Of a stretch of DNA of 64,000 bases, positions 32,617-41,614 are shown one piece after another (within the stretch, counting starts at the first letter, position 1; each line of letters starts with the position of its first letter). Made by a program: the position numbers and the translations under genes. Source of the stretch: Nonomuraea coxensis DSM 45129 (GTDB taxonomy: Bacteria; Actinomycetota; Actinomycetes; Streptosporangiales; Streptosporangiaceae); the NCBI RefSeq assembly GCF_019397265.1, contig NZ_CP068985.1, positions 5,188,501 through 5,252,500 on the forward strand, read 5' to 3'. The notes beneath the pieces were generated by a model, which searched no databases, was not told where the DNA came from, and saw nothing but the letters and a program-made list of their open reading frames with translations.

Positions 32617-33083
32617 CGGCTGGGGTCACCGTCCTGACGCCTTCCGACCGGACTGTGGTGATGCTGCGGGTCTTCAGCGCCCCTCGCCATCTCGTCTTCG
32701 ACGCCTGGACCAAGCCCTCGCTGCTGGTCAAGTGGTACGGCGCGCACGGCTGGAACCTGGTCGTGGCCAAGATCGATCTCCGTGTCGGCGGCGCGTGGCG
32801 CTTCGTCTGGGATGGGCCAGACGGCGCCTCGATGGCCTCCGGCGGGGTCTACCGGGAGATCGATCCGCCCGCCCGCCTCGCTTACACGGAGTCCTTCGAC
32901 GACCATTGGTACCCGGGCGAGTCGCTGGTCAGCCACGACTTCACCGAACAGGACGACAGGACGACGCTGACCACCACAGTGCTGTTCGATTCGCAGTACA
33001 CCCGCGATCTCGTTGTCTCCTCCCCCATGGCCCGCGGTGTGGCCGAGGGCTTCGACCGACTAGATGCAGTGCTATCCCAATGA
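32613..33083 (+). CDS. SRPBCC (AHSA1-like) protein (mobile passenger)
   Basis: 156-residue START-like protein of the activator-of-Hsp90 homologue type. VFSAPRHLVFDAWTKPSLLV, KWYGAHGWN, DLRVGGAWRF and VYREIDPPARLAYTESF are the family landmarks. Such proteins bind small hydrophobic molecules in a helix-grip cavity and are commonly encoded with ArsR regulators. ATGA overlap with the preceding gene. Together with the DinB-like protein it may bind and modify a small toxic compound; the ligand cannot be inferred. Confidence 0.88.
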   Translation: MTAGVTVLTPSDRTVVMLRVFSAPRHLVFDAWTKPSLLVKWYGAHGWNLVVAKIDLRVGGAWRFVWDGPDGASMASGGVYREIDPPARLAYTESFDDHWYPGESLVSHDFTEQDDRTTLTTTVLFDSQYTRDLVVSSPMARGVAEGFDRLDAVLSQ

Positions 33084-33160
33084 CGTACATGCTGATGCAG
33101 GTCGGCGACCAGCCCGCCACCAGGTCATTCGGACTCGACACAAGCCCGACATGATCACGT

Positions 33161-33216
33161 GGTGGCTGTCCCATGTCACGCCGCCACACCCAAGATCACG
33201 ATCTACGGCTGCCGCA
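33161..33216 (-). repeat. Right inverted repeat of the IS701-type element
   Basis: Read inward on the minus strand it begins TGCGGCAGCCGT and shares the 20-base core with the left end. CTAG follows immediately outside. Confidence 0.8.
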
Positions 33217-33366
33217 CTAGGACGCGGGCCGTTCTGGCTGCCGCCCCGCGGCCGCAGCGGCGACCCCGCCTCGCAGCCGATGGACGAACCCGTACGATCG
33301 GCCCGTCGAGATCGACAGCGCCCCCGCACGCGCCGCCCGCTGATACTTCCGTACCATCACAGCCAC
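33217..33366 (-). pseudogene. Frameshifted helix-turn-helix protein
   Basis: Read leftward from GTG 33366: VRKYQRAARAGALSISTGRS then YGFVHRL is the helix-turn-helix typical of a small actinobacterial regulator. The expected continuation EAGSPLRPRGGSQNGPRPS is in the +1 frame, so there is a frameshift near 33275. Before the IS inserted, that frame ended in a TGA created across the CTAG target, so the gene was complete up to the insertion point. Confidence 0.5.
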
Positions 33367-33382
33367 CCATGTCTGATCACTC

Positions 33383-33556
33383 CTATGCAGCCGCCGCCAA
33401 CCGAGCCCGCGACGCATCCCGGCCCTCAGGCGTCGAAGCCCCCCGCCAGATACAGCCCTCGATCGTCGCCAGATCAGCGAAGTCGTACACGACCTCACGG
33501 CCCGACTTCCCCAGCACCCGCACGCCGTACCGGCGCGCCCACTGCCGAATCGTCAC
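33383..33556 (-). CDS. Excisionase/HTH-like small protein, probably truncated
   Basis: 57 residues from GTG 33556: VTIRQWARRYGVRVLGKSG, EVVYDFADLATIEGCIWRG and a basic Ala/Arg tail. The first half resembles a winged helix-turn-helix DNA-binding or excisionase domain. In-frame sequence continues upstream only to a TGA at about 33586, so the original start is unclear. It lies just before the frameshifted HTH gene on the same strand. Confidence 0.4.
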   Translation of the reverse strand: MTIRQWARRYGVRVLGKSGREVVYDFADLATIEGCIWRGASTPEGRDASRARLAAAA

Positions 33557-33591
33557 CGCCTCCCGGCGCAGCCGAGCAGCTTGTCATTTCC

Positions 33592-34161
33592 ATGAACGCA
33601 CTTTCACTCAGCCGGCAGCAACGCGCTGACGCGCTGGCGCAGCGTGCAGAGGACCAGCGGAAGGAGGCACAGGCCAAGGCCGAAGCGGACGACCTCGCAA
33701 AAGACGCATTTCCCAACCATGTCCAGATAGTCGCCGAGCCCTTCGGGACCATTCGTGATGCCGACGCCTGGAACGTGCGCAACGCCAACTCACGGCGGGC
33801 CTATGTGTACATCCTGCATAGACCGAACGAACGGCCCACCGAGCTATGGGAATTCGTCGTGCAACCGTGCAGTGAAGGCGAAATCGTTGTCCGGGAATCA
33901 GCCACCAAACTGGACGAGCGGGGCGGTAGCCAGGAGCTGGCCGTCGCCAACGCCCCAATGTTGTACGTCACAGGACAAGCCTGGACGATGCCCTGGCCCA
34001 CCCTGACGACAACGACGAAACACCGGCTCATCTCCGATTTCGAAGCGTGGCGAGGCTGGACACATGGCCTGACGACGTCGCCGTCCCTACCTACCCAGGC
34101 TCCGTCAAGGCGACCCGACGCGGGATCATGCCCTGCACATGACTTCTCCTTGCCTTGTTGA
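33592..34161 (+). CDS. Hypothetical protein with N-terminal coiled coil
   Basis: 189 residues from ATG 33592. Residues 5-45 form a charged helix (RQQRADALAQRAEDQRKEAQ), followed by a strand-rich domain (VQIVAEPFGTIRDADAW, RAYVYILHRPNERPTELW) and a less ordered C-terminal 30 residues that may come from out-of-frame sequence. Divergent from the small HTH genes. AT-richer codons than the chromosome. Function unknown. Confidence 0.5.
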   Translation: MNALSLSRQQRADALAQRAEDQRKEAQAKAEADDLAKDAFPNHVQIVAEPFGTIRDADAWNVRNANSRRAYVYILHRPNERPTELWEFVVQPCSEGEIVVRESATKLDERGGSQELAVANAPMLYVTGQAWTMPWPTLTTTTKHRLISDFEAWRGWTHGLTTSPSLPTQAPSRRPDAGSCPAHDFSLPC

Positions 34162-34583
34162 TTATCGCGCGCGCCCGTAGATGAAGGCGGACTCGCCATC
34201 AGCGAGGCACCTCCTCCTCCACCCGCCCCGACGCCTCCCGCTCCGGCACGTGCGTCCCACACGCGGCACACATGCTTTCCTGAGCCGGTCAGGGACGAAC
34301 GAGGTCGGCGTAAGTACCTCACCAACCGCCAGGAGGGTACGCACCAGCTTCGCCACTACTTCGCCAGTGTCACTCTCGCTTGCTCTCCGTGTCGATGCGC
34401 ACATGCTGCCTTCGTCGCACAACCGAGTTCGCGAAGCCATCGATCGACAGCTCCGGGAACCGGAAGCCAGTGAGACAGAATTCAGGCGGAACGGAGGTCA
34501 TGCTGATCGGTGAGGCATCGGGCAAGGTGGCATGCTGCGGCCATCCTGTCCGCGTCGCGTAACCCTGCTGAACTGGGAAGTCT
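34162..34583. other. 422-base stretch without a confident gene
   Basis: Open frames on both strands (+34181-34513, -34162-34440) have poor codon bias and no ribosome site; neither resembles a known family. This is the right edge of the accessory island before normal chromosomal GC resumes. Confidence 0.4.
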
Positions 34584-35792
34584 TCACCGGACCGGGAGGC
34601 CGGTGACGGCGCGGCCGATGATCAACCGCTGGATCTCCGACGTCCCCTCGAAGATGGTGTAGATCTTGGCGTCGCGGTGGAAGCGCTCCACCGGGTGTTC
34701 GCGGGTGTACCCGGCGCCGCCCAGGATCTGGATCGCCTGCTCGGTCACCCACACCGCCGTCTCGCTCGCCACGAGCTTGGACATCGAGCCCTCCGCCTGT
34801 TCGAAGCGCCGGCCGTTGCGGGCCATCCAGGCGGCGCGCCAGGTCATGAGGCGGGCGACGTCGACGCGGGTGGCCATGTCGGCGAGGAGGAAGGCGATGG
34901 CCTGGTTCTCGGCGATGCGGCGGCCGAACTGCTCGCGTTCGCGGGCGTAGTCGCGGGCGTACTCGAAGGCGGCGCGGGCGATGCCGACGGCCATGGCGGC
35001 CACGGTCGGGCGGGTGGTCTCGAAGGTGCGCATCGCGGCCTGTTCGCCGGCGCGCTCGCCGTTGCGGACGCGGGCCAGCCGGGCCTCCAGCTTCTCCGCG
35101 CCGCCGAGCAGGCAGGAGCCGGGTACGCGGACCTCGTCGAGGACGACCTCGGCGGTGTGCGAGGCGCGGATGCCGTGCTTGCGGAACTTCTGCCCCATGG
35201 ACAGGCCGGGCGTGCCGGGCGGGATGACGAAGGACGCCTGGCCGCGGGTGCCGAGGTCGGGGTCGACCGAGGCGACGACGACGTGGACGTTCGCGATGCC
35301 GCCGTTCGTGGCCCAGGTCTTGACGCCGTTCAGGATCCAGTCGCCGCCGTCGCGGACGGCGCGGGTGCGGATGGCGCCGACGTCGGAGCCGGCGTCGGGC
35401 TCGGAGGCGCAGAAGGCGCCGAGCTTGACGTCGTTCTCGGTGCCGAACATCTGCGGCAGCCACTCCCCCATCTGCTCGGGGGTGCCGTTGGCGGACAGGG
35501 CGGCGGCGGCCAGGCCGGTGCCGACGATGGACAGGCCGATGCCGGCGTCGCCCCAGAAGATCTCCTCGAACGCGACCGGCAGGCCGAGCCCGCTCTCCTC
35601 GAACCACTGGGTGGCGAAGAAGTCGAGGGAGTACAGGCCGGCCTTGGCGGCCTCCTGGATGACCGGCCAGGGGGTTTCCTCGCGTTCGTCCCACTCGGCG
35701 GCCGCGGGGCGGATCACGTCGCGGGCGAACTCGTGCACCCAGTCGCGCACCTGCTTGACGTCGTCGCTGAGCTCCGGGCAGAACCCGCTCAT
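34584..35792 (-). CDS. Acyl-CoA dehydrogenase
   Basis: 402-residue FAD enzyme of fatty acid beta-oxidation, oxidising acyl-CoA to trans-2-enoyl-CoA. Landmarks: GAFCASEPDAGSDVG (substrate/FAD site, about 130), WATNGG, FGRRIAENQAIAFLLADMA and the catalytic glutamate in YTIFEGTSEIQRL near the C-terminus. The start is ATG 35792 with AGGGGA upstream; GTG 35801 is an alternative. A 15-bp palindrome lies 37 bases upstream of the start. Chain-length preference not determinable. Confidence 0.95.
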   Translation of the reverse strand: MSGFCPELSDDVKQVRDWVHEFARDVIRPAAAEWDEREETPWPVIQEAAKAGLYSLDFFATQWFEESGLGLPVAFEEIFWGDAGIGLSIVGTGLAAAALSANGTPEQMGEWLPQMFGTENDVKLGAFCASEPDAGSDVGAIRTRAVRDGGDWILNGVKTWATNGGIANVHVVVASVDPDLGTRGQASFVIPPGTPGLSMGQKFRKHGIRASHTAEVVLDEVRVPGSCLLGGAEKLEARLARVRNGERAGEQAAMRTFETTRPTVAAMAVGIARAAFEYARDYAREREQFGRRIAENQAIAFLLADMATRVDVARLMTWRAAWMARNGRRFEQAEGSMSKLVASETAVWVTEQAIQILGGAGYTREHPVERFHRDAKIYTIFEGTSEIQRLIIGRAVTGLPVR

Positions 35793-35828
35793 GGGCCGCA
35801 CACTCCCCTTCCGATCCCCGCCGCCGGG

Positions 35829-35843
35829 GTTACCAGTGGTAAC
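35829..35843 (-). promoter_or_regulatory. Palindromic operator upstream of acyl-CoA dehydrogenase
   Basis: GTTACCAGTGGTAAC is a perfect 15-bp inverted repeat (6-bp arms, 3-base centre), typical of TetR-type fatty acid degradation repressors. Confidence 0.55.
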
Positions 35844-35853
35844 ACCTTACCGG

Positions 35854-36801
35854 TCAGTAGGCCCGGGCAGGAAGGCGATCCGGGAGGGTGAGCATGGGCG
35901 GGCGCTCGGCGATGGTGACGTCGCGGCACGTGACGTCGAGGCCGGTGAGTCCCCGCCGGAACTGGGCCAGCAGGCAGGACGGCTCGTGCCAGGTCTGGAT
36001 CTTGCCCTGGCGCCGCAGCCGTGACCAGGCGGCCAGCATGATCTGGCCGGACATCGCCCCCAGGGCCTCGGTCGACTGCGGCCGGTGCTCGCGCGAGCCC
36101 AGGTCCACCTGGGCGAAGGCGTCCAGCCCCGCCAGGTCGAGCACGTCGATGAGCAGGCCCAGCTCGACGCCGTAGCCGGTCAGGAAGGGCACCCGTTCCA
36201 GTACGGAGCGGCGGCCCGCGTACTCGCCCGCGAGCGGCTGGACGAACCCGGCCAGTTCGGGCCAGTGCAGGTTGATGAGCGGGCGGGCGACCAGTTCGGT
36301 GACCCGGCCGCCGCCGTTCGGCACGCCGTCGAGCGGGCGGTCGTAGCAGCCCTTGACGTAGGCGAGGGTCGGATCGGCGAGCAGCGGGCCGAGCACGCCG
36401 CCGACGAGCGAGGCCCGGAAGTGCCGGATGTCGGCGTCCGCGAAGACGACGACGTCGCCCCGGGTGACCGCGAGCGACTTCCACAGCGCCTCGCCCTTGC
36501 CGTCGAGCGGCCGCAGGTGGGGCAGGATCTCGTCCTGGGCGTGCACGCGGGCGCCCGCCCGCGCGGCGACGCGGGCGGTGTCGTCCTGGGAGCGCGAGTC
36601 GATGACGACGACCTCGTCCAGGAGGCCGTCCAGCTCGCGGCGCAAGATCCCGACGATCTCGCCGACGGTCTCGCGCTCGTCGCGGGCCGGGAGCACCACG
36701 CTGACGGTCGTCGCGCCTTTGGCGGCCAGCAGGTCCCGGACCGGCCAGTCGGCGGCCGACGACGTACGGCGCCGCAGCCATCCGCGCACCTCGGGCAGCA
36801 T
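35854..36801 (-). CDS. gpgS: Glucosyl-3-phosphoglycerate synthase
   Basis: 315-residue GT-A glycosyltransferase (GT81) that joins glucose from UDP-glucose to 3-phosphoglycerate, the first step of methylglucose lipopolysaccharide or glucosylglycerate synthesis. N-terminal SVVLPARDERETVGEIV is the nucleotide-binding stretch; FADADI carries the metal-binding DxD; VKGCYDRPL and FLTGYGVELGLLIDV are family landmarks. Length agrees with mycobacterial Rv1208 (324). Cytoplasmic. The acyl-CoA dehydrogenase gene follows on the same strand after about 60 bases. Confidence 0.92.
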   Translation of the reverse strand: MLPEVRGWLRRRTSSAADWPVRDLLAAKGATTVSVVLPARDERETVGEIVGILRRELDGLLDEVVVIDSRSQDDTARVAARAGARVHAQDEILPHLRPLDGKGEALWKSLAVTRGDVVVFADADIRHFRASLVGGVLGPLLADPTLAYVKGCYDRPLDGVPNGGGRVTELVARPLINLHWPELAGFVQPLAGEYAGRRSVLERVPFLTGYGVELGLLIDVLDLAGLDAFAQVDLGSREHRPQSTEALGAMSGQIMLAAWSRLRRQGKIQTWHEPSCLLAQFRRGLTGLDVTCRDVTIAERPPMLTLPDRLPARAY

Positions 36802-36849
36802 CCTCCGACCACCTCCTCCCCCACACCCCCCGATACCCGTTATCTCCGG

Positions 36850-38322
36850 TTATGTACCATTTGCGTGGCGTTCCAGGAAGGTGTACACATCCGCCTCGTC
36901 CACGCCGGGGAACGAGCCCGGCGGCAGCGCGGCGAGCACGTGCGAGTTGGCGCGGGCCGACGGCCAGGCGTAACCCTCCCAGCGCTCGGCCAGCTCGGCG
37001 GGCGGACGCCGGCAGCACTCGCCGTTCGGGCAGTCGGACTTGGTGCGATGGGTGGTCTCCCGCCCCCGGAACCACCGCGACTCCTTGTACGGCACCCCCA
37101 GCGTGATCGCGAAGTCCCGCTCCCGCGAGGGGTCCACGTGCGCGACGCAGAAGTACGTGCCGGTCGGCGAGTCGGAGTACTGGTAGTAGACCGAGAAGCG
37201 GTCCGGCGACAGGAACACCTGCCGCCCCGACCACTGCAGGCACATCCGCTGCCCCTCGATCGCGCCCTGCTCGTCGGCGGGGAAGACGATGCCGTCGTTC
37301 TCGTACGCCTTGTAGATGATGCCGCCGGCGTCGTTGCGCACGAAGTGGCAGACCAGGCCCAGGTGATGGGTGGCGAGGTTGGTGAAACGGTGGGCGGCCA
37401 TCTCGTACGACACCGCGAAGACGTCCCGCAGGTCCTCGACCGACAGCGCCCGGTCCGACTTGGCCTCCTGGAGGTAGAGCGCGGCGGCCCGCTCGGGCAC
37501 CAGCACGGCGGCGGCGAAGTAGTTGGCCTCGGTGCGCTGGCGCAGGAAGTCGGCGAAGTCGCGGGGCTTGTCGTGGCCGAGGGCGAGGTGGCCGAGCGTC
37601 TGGAGCAGGATCGTGCGCGGGGTGTGCATACCGAGCTGCTCGTGCTTGACGTAGATGCGGCGGTTGCGCATGTCGGTGATGGAACGCACCGACCGCGGCA
37701 GGTCCTGGGCGGTGTGCACGGTGTAGCCGAAATGCGTGACCAGGCTCTGGATCGTGCTCTGCGACAGCGCGCCGCTGCGGTAGCCGACCGCGTCCAGGGC
37801 CTCGGCCGCGGCCTGCTCGATCTCGGGGAAGTAGTTGCCGACCTCGCGCTGGCGGCGGCGCAGCTCCGCGTTGGCCACCCGGGCCTCCTCCGGGGTGGCG
37901 GTGCCGCGGGCCTGGCGGGCGCGCAGCTCGCCGTACAGGCCGAGCAGGTGCTCCAGGACGTCGTTGGGCACGCGGGCGGAGACTTTCAGCCGGGGCAGGC
38001 CGAGCCCGGCGTAGAGGGGGTCGCGCTGGGCCTCCTCCAGTGCGATCTCGAGCTGGGCGCGGCGGTTGGGCGGCTGGCGGCGCAGCAGCTCCTCGACGGG
38101 CACGCCGAGCGCCGAGGCCAGCGACTTGAGCAAGGACAGCTTCGGCTCACGTTTGCCGTTCTCCAGGAGGGAGAGCTGACTGGGTGCCCGGTTGACCCGG
38201 GAACCGAGGTCCGACAGTGTCAGGCCGCGCTGTTTACGCAGGTGGCGCAGGCGCTGGCCAAACGCGATCAGATCGAGCTCCTGCGTCAAAGACAGCGGTT
38301 CTTCGCCCAGCAACGAGGCCAT
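36850..38322 (-). CDS. ramB: RamB/ScfR-type transcriptional regulator of acetate metabolism
   Basis: 490-residue regulator. An XRE helix-turn-helix is at about residues 20-75 (RKQRGLTLSDLGSRVNRAPS), followed by an IrrE-like middle region with HLALGH (about 250) and a DUF2083-type C-terminal domain with cysteines in DCPNGECC. In corynebacteria and mycobacteria RamB controls isocitrate lyase and acetate genes. Here it is divergent from aceA, the same arrangement, so aceA is its probable target and it likely controls itself through the shared 248-base region. Confidence 0.92.
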   Translation of the reverse strand: MASLLGEEPLSLTQELDLIAFGQRLRHLRKQRGLTLSDLGSRVNRAPSQLSLLENGKREPKLSLLKSLASALGVPVEELLRRQPPNRRAQLEIALEEAQRDPLYAGLGLPRLKVSARVPNDVLEHLLGLYGELRARQARGTATPEEARVANAELRRRQREVGNYFPEIEQAAAEALDAVGYRSGALSQSTIQSLVTHFGYTVHTAQDLPRSVRSITDMRNRRIYVKHEQLGMHTPRTILLQTLGHLALGHDKPRDFADFLRQRTEANYFAAAVLVPERAAALYLQEAKSDRALSVEDLRDVFAVSYEMAAHRFTNLATHHLGLVCHFVRNDAGGIIYKAYENDGIVFPADEQGAIEGQRMCLQWSGRQVFLSPDRFSVYYQYSDSPTGTYFCVAHVDPSRERDFAITLGVPYKESRWFRGRETTHRTKSDCPNGECCRRPPAELAERWEGYAWPSARANSHVLAALPPGSFPGVDEADVYTFLERHANGT

Positions 38323-38570
38323 GGACGCATCTTAGACAGAAAATCTGCCCATCTTCTAGCCCATCGGGCACGCCGGGCGAGACCTTCGACACACTCGGGG
38401 GATTGGTCTAGGCCAACGGTAAAACTAGCGAATTCTTTCCTACCGAATACCCGTCAGTAGTGGCCAGAAAGGAAATTTTCGCGATTCTTCTGATCGGCTG
38501 CGCCTGTTGGCCGGGGTCCTCCCGGGCACAGACTCGGCACAGGCACCCAGGGGACGAAAAAGGAGTGACC

Positions 38571-39854
<1,284 letters not shown>

Positions 39855-39908
39855 GGCACCCCTGATCTCGCCGGCCACCTCCAGGGCATGGGACGGTTCC
39901 CCGGCGAC

Positions 39909-39947
39909 GCGGGCCGCGCCGGTCCCCCCAGCACCGGCGCGGCCCGC
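39909..39947 (+). terminator. Strong terminator after aceA
   Basis: A perfect 15-bp GC stem (GCGGGCCGCGCCGGT / ACCGGCGCGGCCCGC) with a nine-base loop, 55 bases after the aceA stop. Confidence 0.85.
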
Positions 39948-39974
39948 CCATGCTTCTCATGCCCGCCGCGCGGG

Positions 39975-40245
39975 GCGCGGCGACCAGGTGCTCGAACTCC
40001 CGGCCCGACATCAGATCCACCTTCTCCAGCTCGGCGTTGGCGGCCAGGAACCGCCGCCGCCCCGCCTCGATCGCGCGGCGCCGCAGGATCAGCGCGCCGG
40101 CGAACAGCACGGCGAGCAGGCCCGCGACGGCCGCCGCCCAGACCGGATGCTCGGCCGCGAACCAGACCACGCCGCCGCCGGCCGCCACGATCGCGACGAC
40201 CCCGGCCTCCCGCCACTGCCGGGACCGACAGAACCGCGGCCCCTC
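39975..40245 (-). pseudogene. Truncated membrane-anchored restriction endonuclease-like gene
   Basis: The frame reads two membrane segments (VVWFAAEHPVW, AAVAGLLAVLFAGALIL) then LEKVDLMSGREFEHLVA, which is how Mrr-type restriction endonuclease domains begin. After LVA the frame no longer codes for the domain, and there is no start codon. So both ends are gone and this is a relic. Confidence 0.45.
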
Positions 40246-40251
40246 GTGGGG

Positions 40252-41598
40252 TCAGACCGCCCCGGGCACGGCCCGCGCCAGCTCGGGGATGCGGGCGCGG
40301 TAGCCGTCGAGCAGGGCGCGGGCCGTGGAGACCGAGTCAACCAGCGGATGCAGGGCGAACGCCTCCACGGCCAGGTCGGCCGACCCGGTCAGCGCGGCCT
40401 CGATGGCGGTCTGCTCGACCGCCTTCACCTGCTGCAACAGCCCGAGGAACCGGCCCGGCAGCGGGCGGGTGGCCAGCGGGCGCACCCCGGCGCCGCCCAC
40501 CGCGCACGGGATCTCCACGACCGCCTCGGCGGGCAGGCCGGGCACGGCCGAGCCGTTGCGCACGTTGAGGATCATCGTGGACGGTTCGCCGCGCGACAGG
40601 GCGGCCATCAGCGCGAGCGCGATGCCCTCGTAGCCGCCCGCCTCCAGGTCGGCCGCGTCGCGCTCGCCCGCCTCGGCCGTGTCGCGGACGTCGGCCATGT
40701 ACGACTCGTCGCGCTCCCTGCGCGCCCGCCGCCACTCGGCCAGCGCCTGCCCGGGATCGGCCTGGACGGCGGCGTAGAAGGCGTCCTGCCGGTCGAGCAG
40801 GCTCTCCCCGCGGGTGCGGCCCCGGCCGGCGGCGATCGCCTCGCGGGTGAAGTAGTAGTAATAGAGGTATTCGTTCGGCAGCGCGCCGAGCGTGCGCACC
40901 CAGCCGGGCCCGAACAACCGGGCCTCCTCCACCTGGCGCAGCGCCGGCTCGTCGGCGAGCAGGGCGGGCAGCACGTCGTGGCCGTCGTGGCCGAGCCCGC
41001 GCAGCCAGCCCAGGTGGTTGAGCCCCACGTAGTCGGGCTGGACGCGGGCCGGGTCGAGCCCGAGCGCGGCGGCGGCCCGGCGGATGAGGCCGATCGGCGA
41101 GTCGCAGATGCCGATCACCCGGTCGCCGAGGACCCGCCGCATCGCCTCGGTGATCATGCCTGCCGGGTTGGTGAAGTTGATGACCCAGGCGCGCGGCGCG
41201 AGCTCGGCGACCCGCTCGGCCACCCGTACGGCGACCGGCACGGTGCGCAGGCCGTAGGCGACGCCGCCGGGACCGGTGGTCTCCTGGCCGAGCAGCCCCA
41301 GCTCCAGCGCGACCCGCTCGTCCGCGGCGCGCCCGGCCAGGCCGCCCACCCGCATGGCGGAGAAGACGAAGTCGGCTCCGCGCAGGGCCTCGTCGAGCGA
41401 GGTGGTGACGCGCACCGCGGGCGGGTCGGCGTGACCTTCGGCGAGCCGGCGCAGCACGTGGCCGATGACCGCCAGCCGGTCGGCGGAGACGTCGTGGAGC
41501 ACGACCTCCTCCACCCGCGGCTTGGCCCGGTCGCGCAGCAGCGCCCCGTACACGAGCGGCACGCGGAAGCCTCCGCCCCCGAGAACGGCCAGTCTCAT
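40252..41598 (-). CDS. GH4 family 6-phospho-beta-glucosidase-like protein
   Basis: 448-residue NAD and metal-dependent glycosidase of family GH4, which cleaves 6-phosphoglycosides by an oxidation-elimination mechanism. The Rossmann motif AVLGGGGFRVP is at the N-terminus, VINFTNPAGMITEA lies near residue 143, the conserved cysteine is in GICDSPIGL, and the metal-ligand histidine in YVGLNHLGWL. GH4 enzymes need a C6-phosphorylated substrate, which in a locus without a PTS may come from the divergent PfkB kinase. Seventeen bases after the DeoR gene. Confidence 0.88.
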   Translation of the reverse strand: MRLAVLGGGGFRVPLVYGALLRDRAKPRVEEVVLHDVSADRLAVIGHVLRRLAEGHADPPAVRVTTSLDEALRGADFVFSAMRVGGLAGRAADERVALELGLLGQETTGPGGVAYGLRTVPVAVRVAERVAELAPRAWVINFTNPAGMITEAMRRVLGDRVIGICDSPIGLIRRAAAALGLDPARVQPDYVGLNHLGWLRGLGHDGHDVLPALLADEPALRQVEEARLFGPGWVRTLGALPNEYLYYYYFTREAIAAGRGRTRGESLLDRQDAFYAAVQADPGQALAEWRRARRERDESYMADVRDTAEAGERDAADLEAGGYEGIALALMAALSRGEPSTMILNVRNGSAVPGLPAEAVVEIPCAVGGAGVRPLATRPLPGRFLGLLQQVKAVEQTAIEAALTGSADLAVEAFALHPLVDSVSTARALLDGYRARIPELARAVPGAV

Positions 41599-41614
41599 CC
41601 GAACTCCCTCATCC

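Larger units (their letters stand above)
30483..33216. mobile_element. IS701-type element with passenger operon (2734 bp)
   Basis: The element is bounded by 56-bp inverted repeats (30483-30538 and 33161-33216) matching at about 47 of 56 positions, and by CTAG at both outer edges (30479-30482 and 33217-33220), fitting the four-base YTAR-type target duplication of IS701-family elements. Inside are one transposase gene and three genes unrelated to transposition: an ArsR regulator, a TIGR03086-type protein and an SRPBCC protein, transcribed in the same direction from their own promoter. Elements that carry passenger genes inside one IS are called transporter IS. Confidence 0.75.

Noticed and set aside
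30483..33216. Composite transposon with two IS copies
   Set aside because: Only one transposase gene is present and the inverted repeats are short terminal repeats, not whole IS copies.
34181..34513. Plus-strand frame at the island edge
   Set aside because: No ribosome site, poor codon bias and no protein-like pattern.
38323..38570. RamB binding motif in the ramB/aceA gap
   Set aside because: I could not find a convincing match to the known corynebacterial motif by eye.
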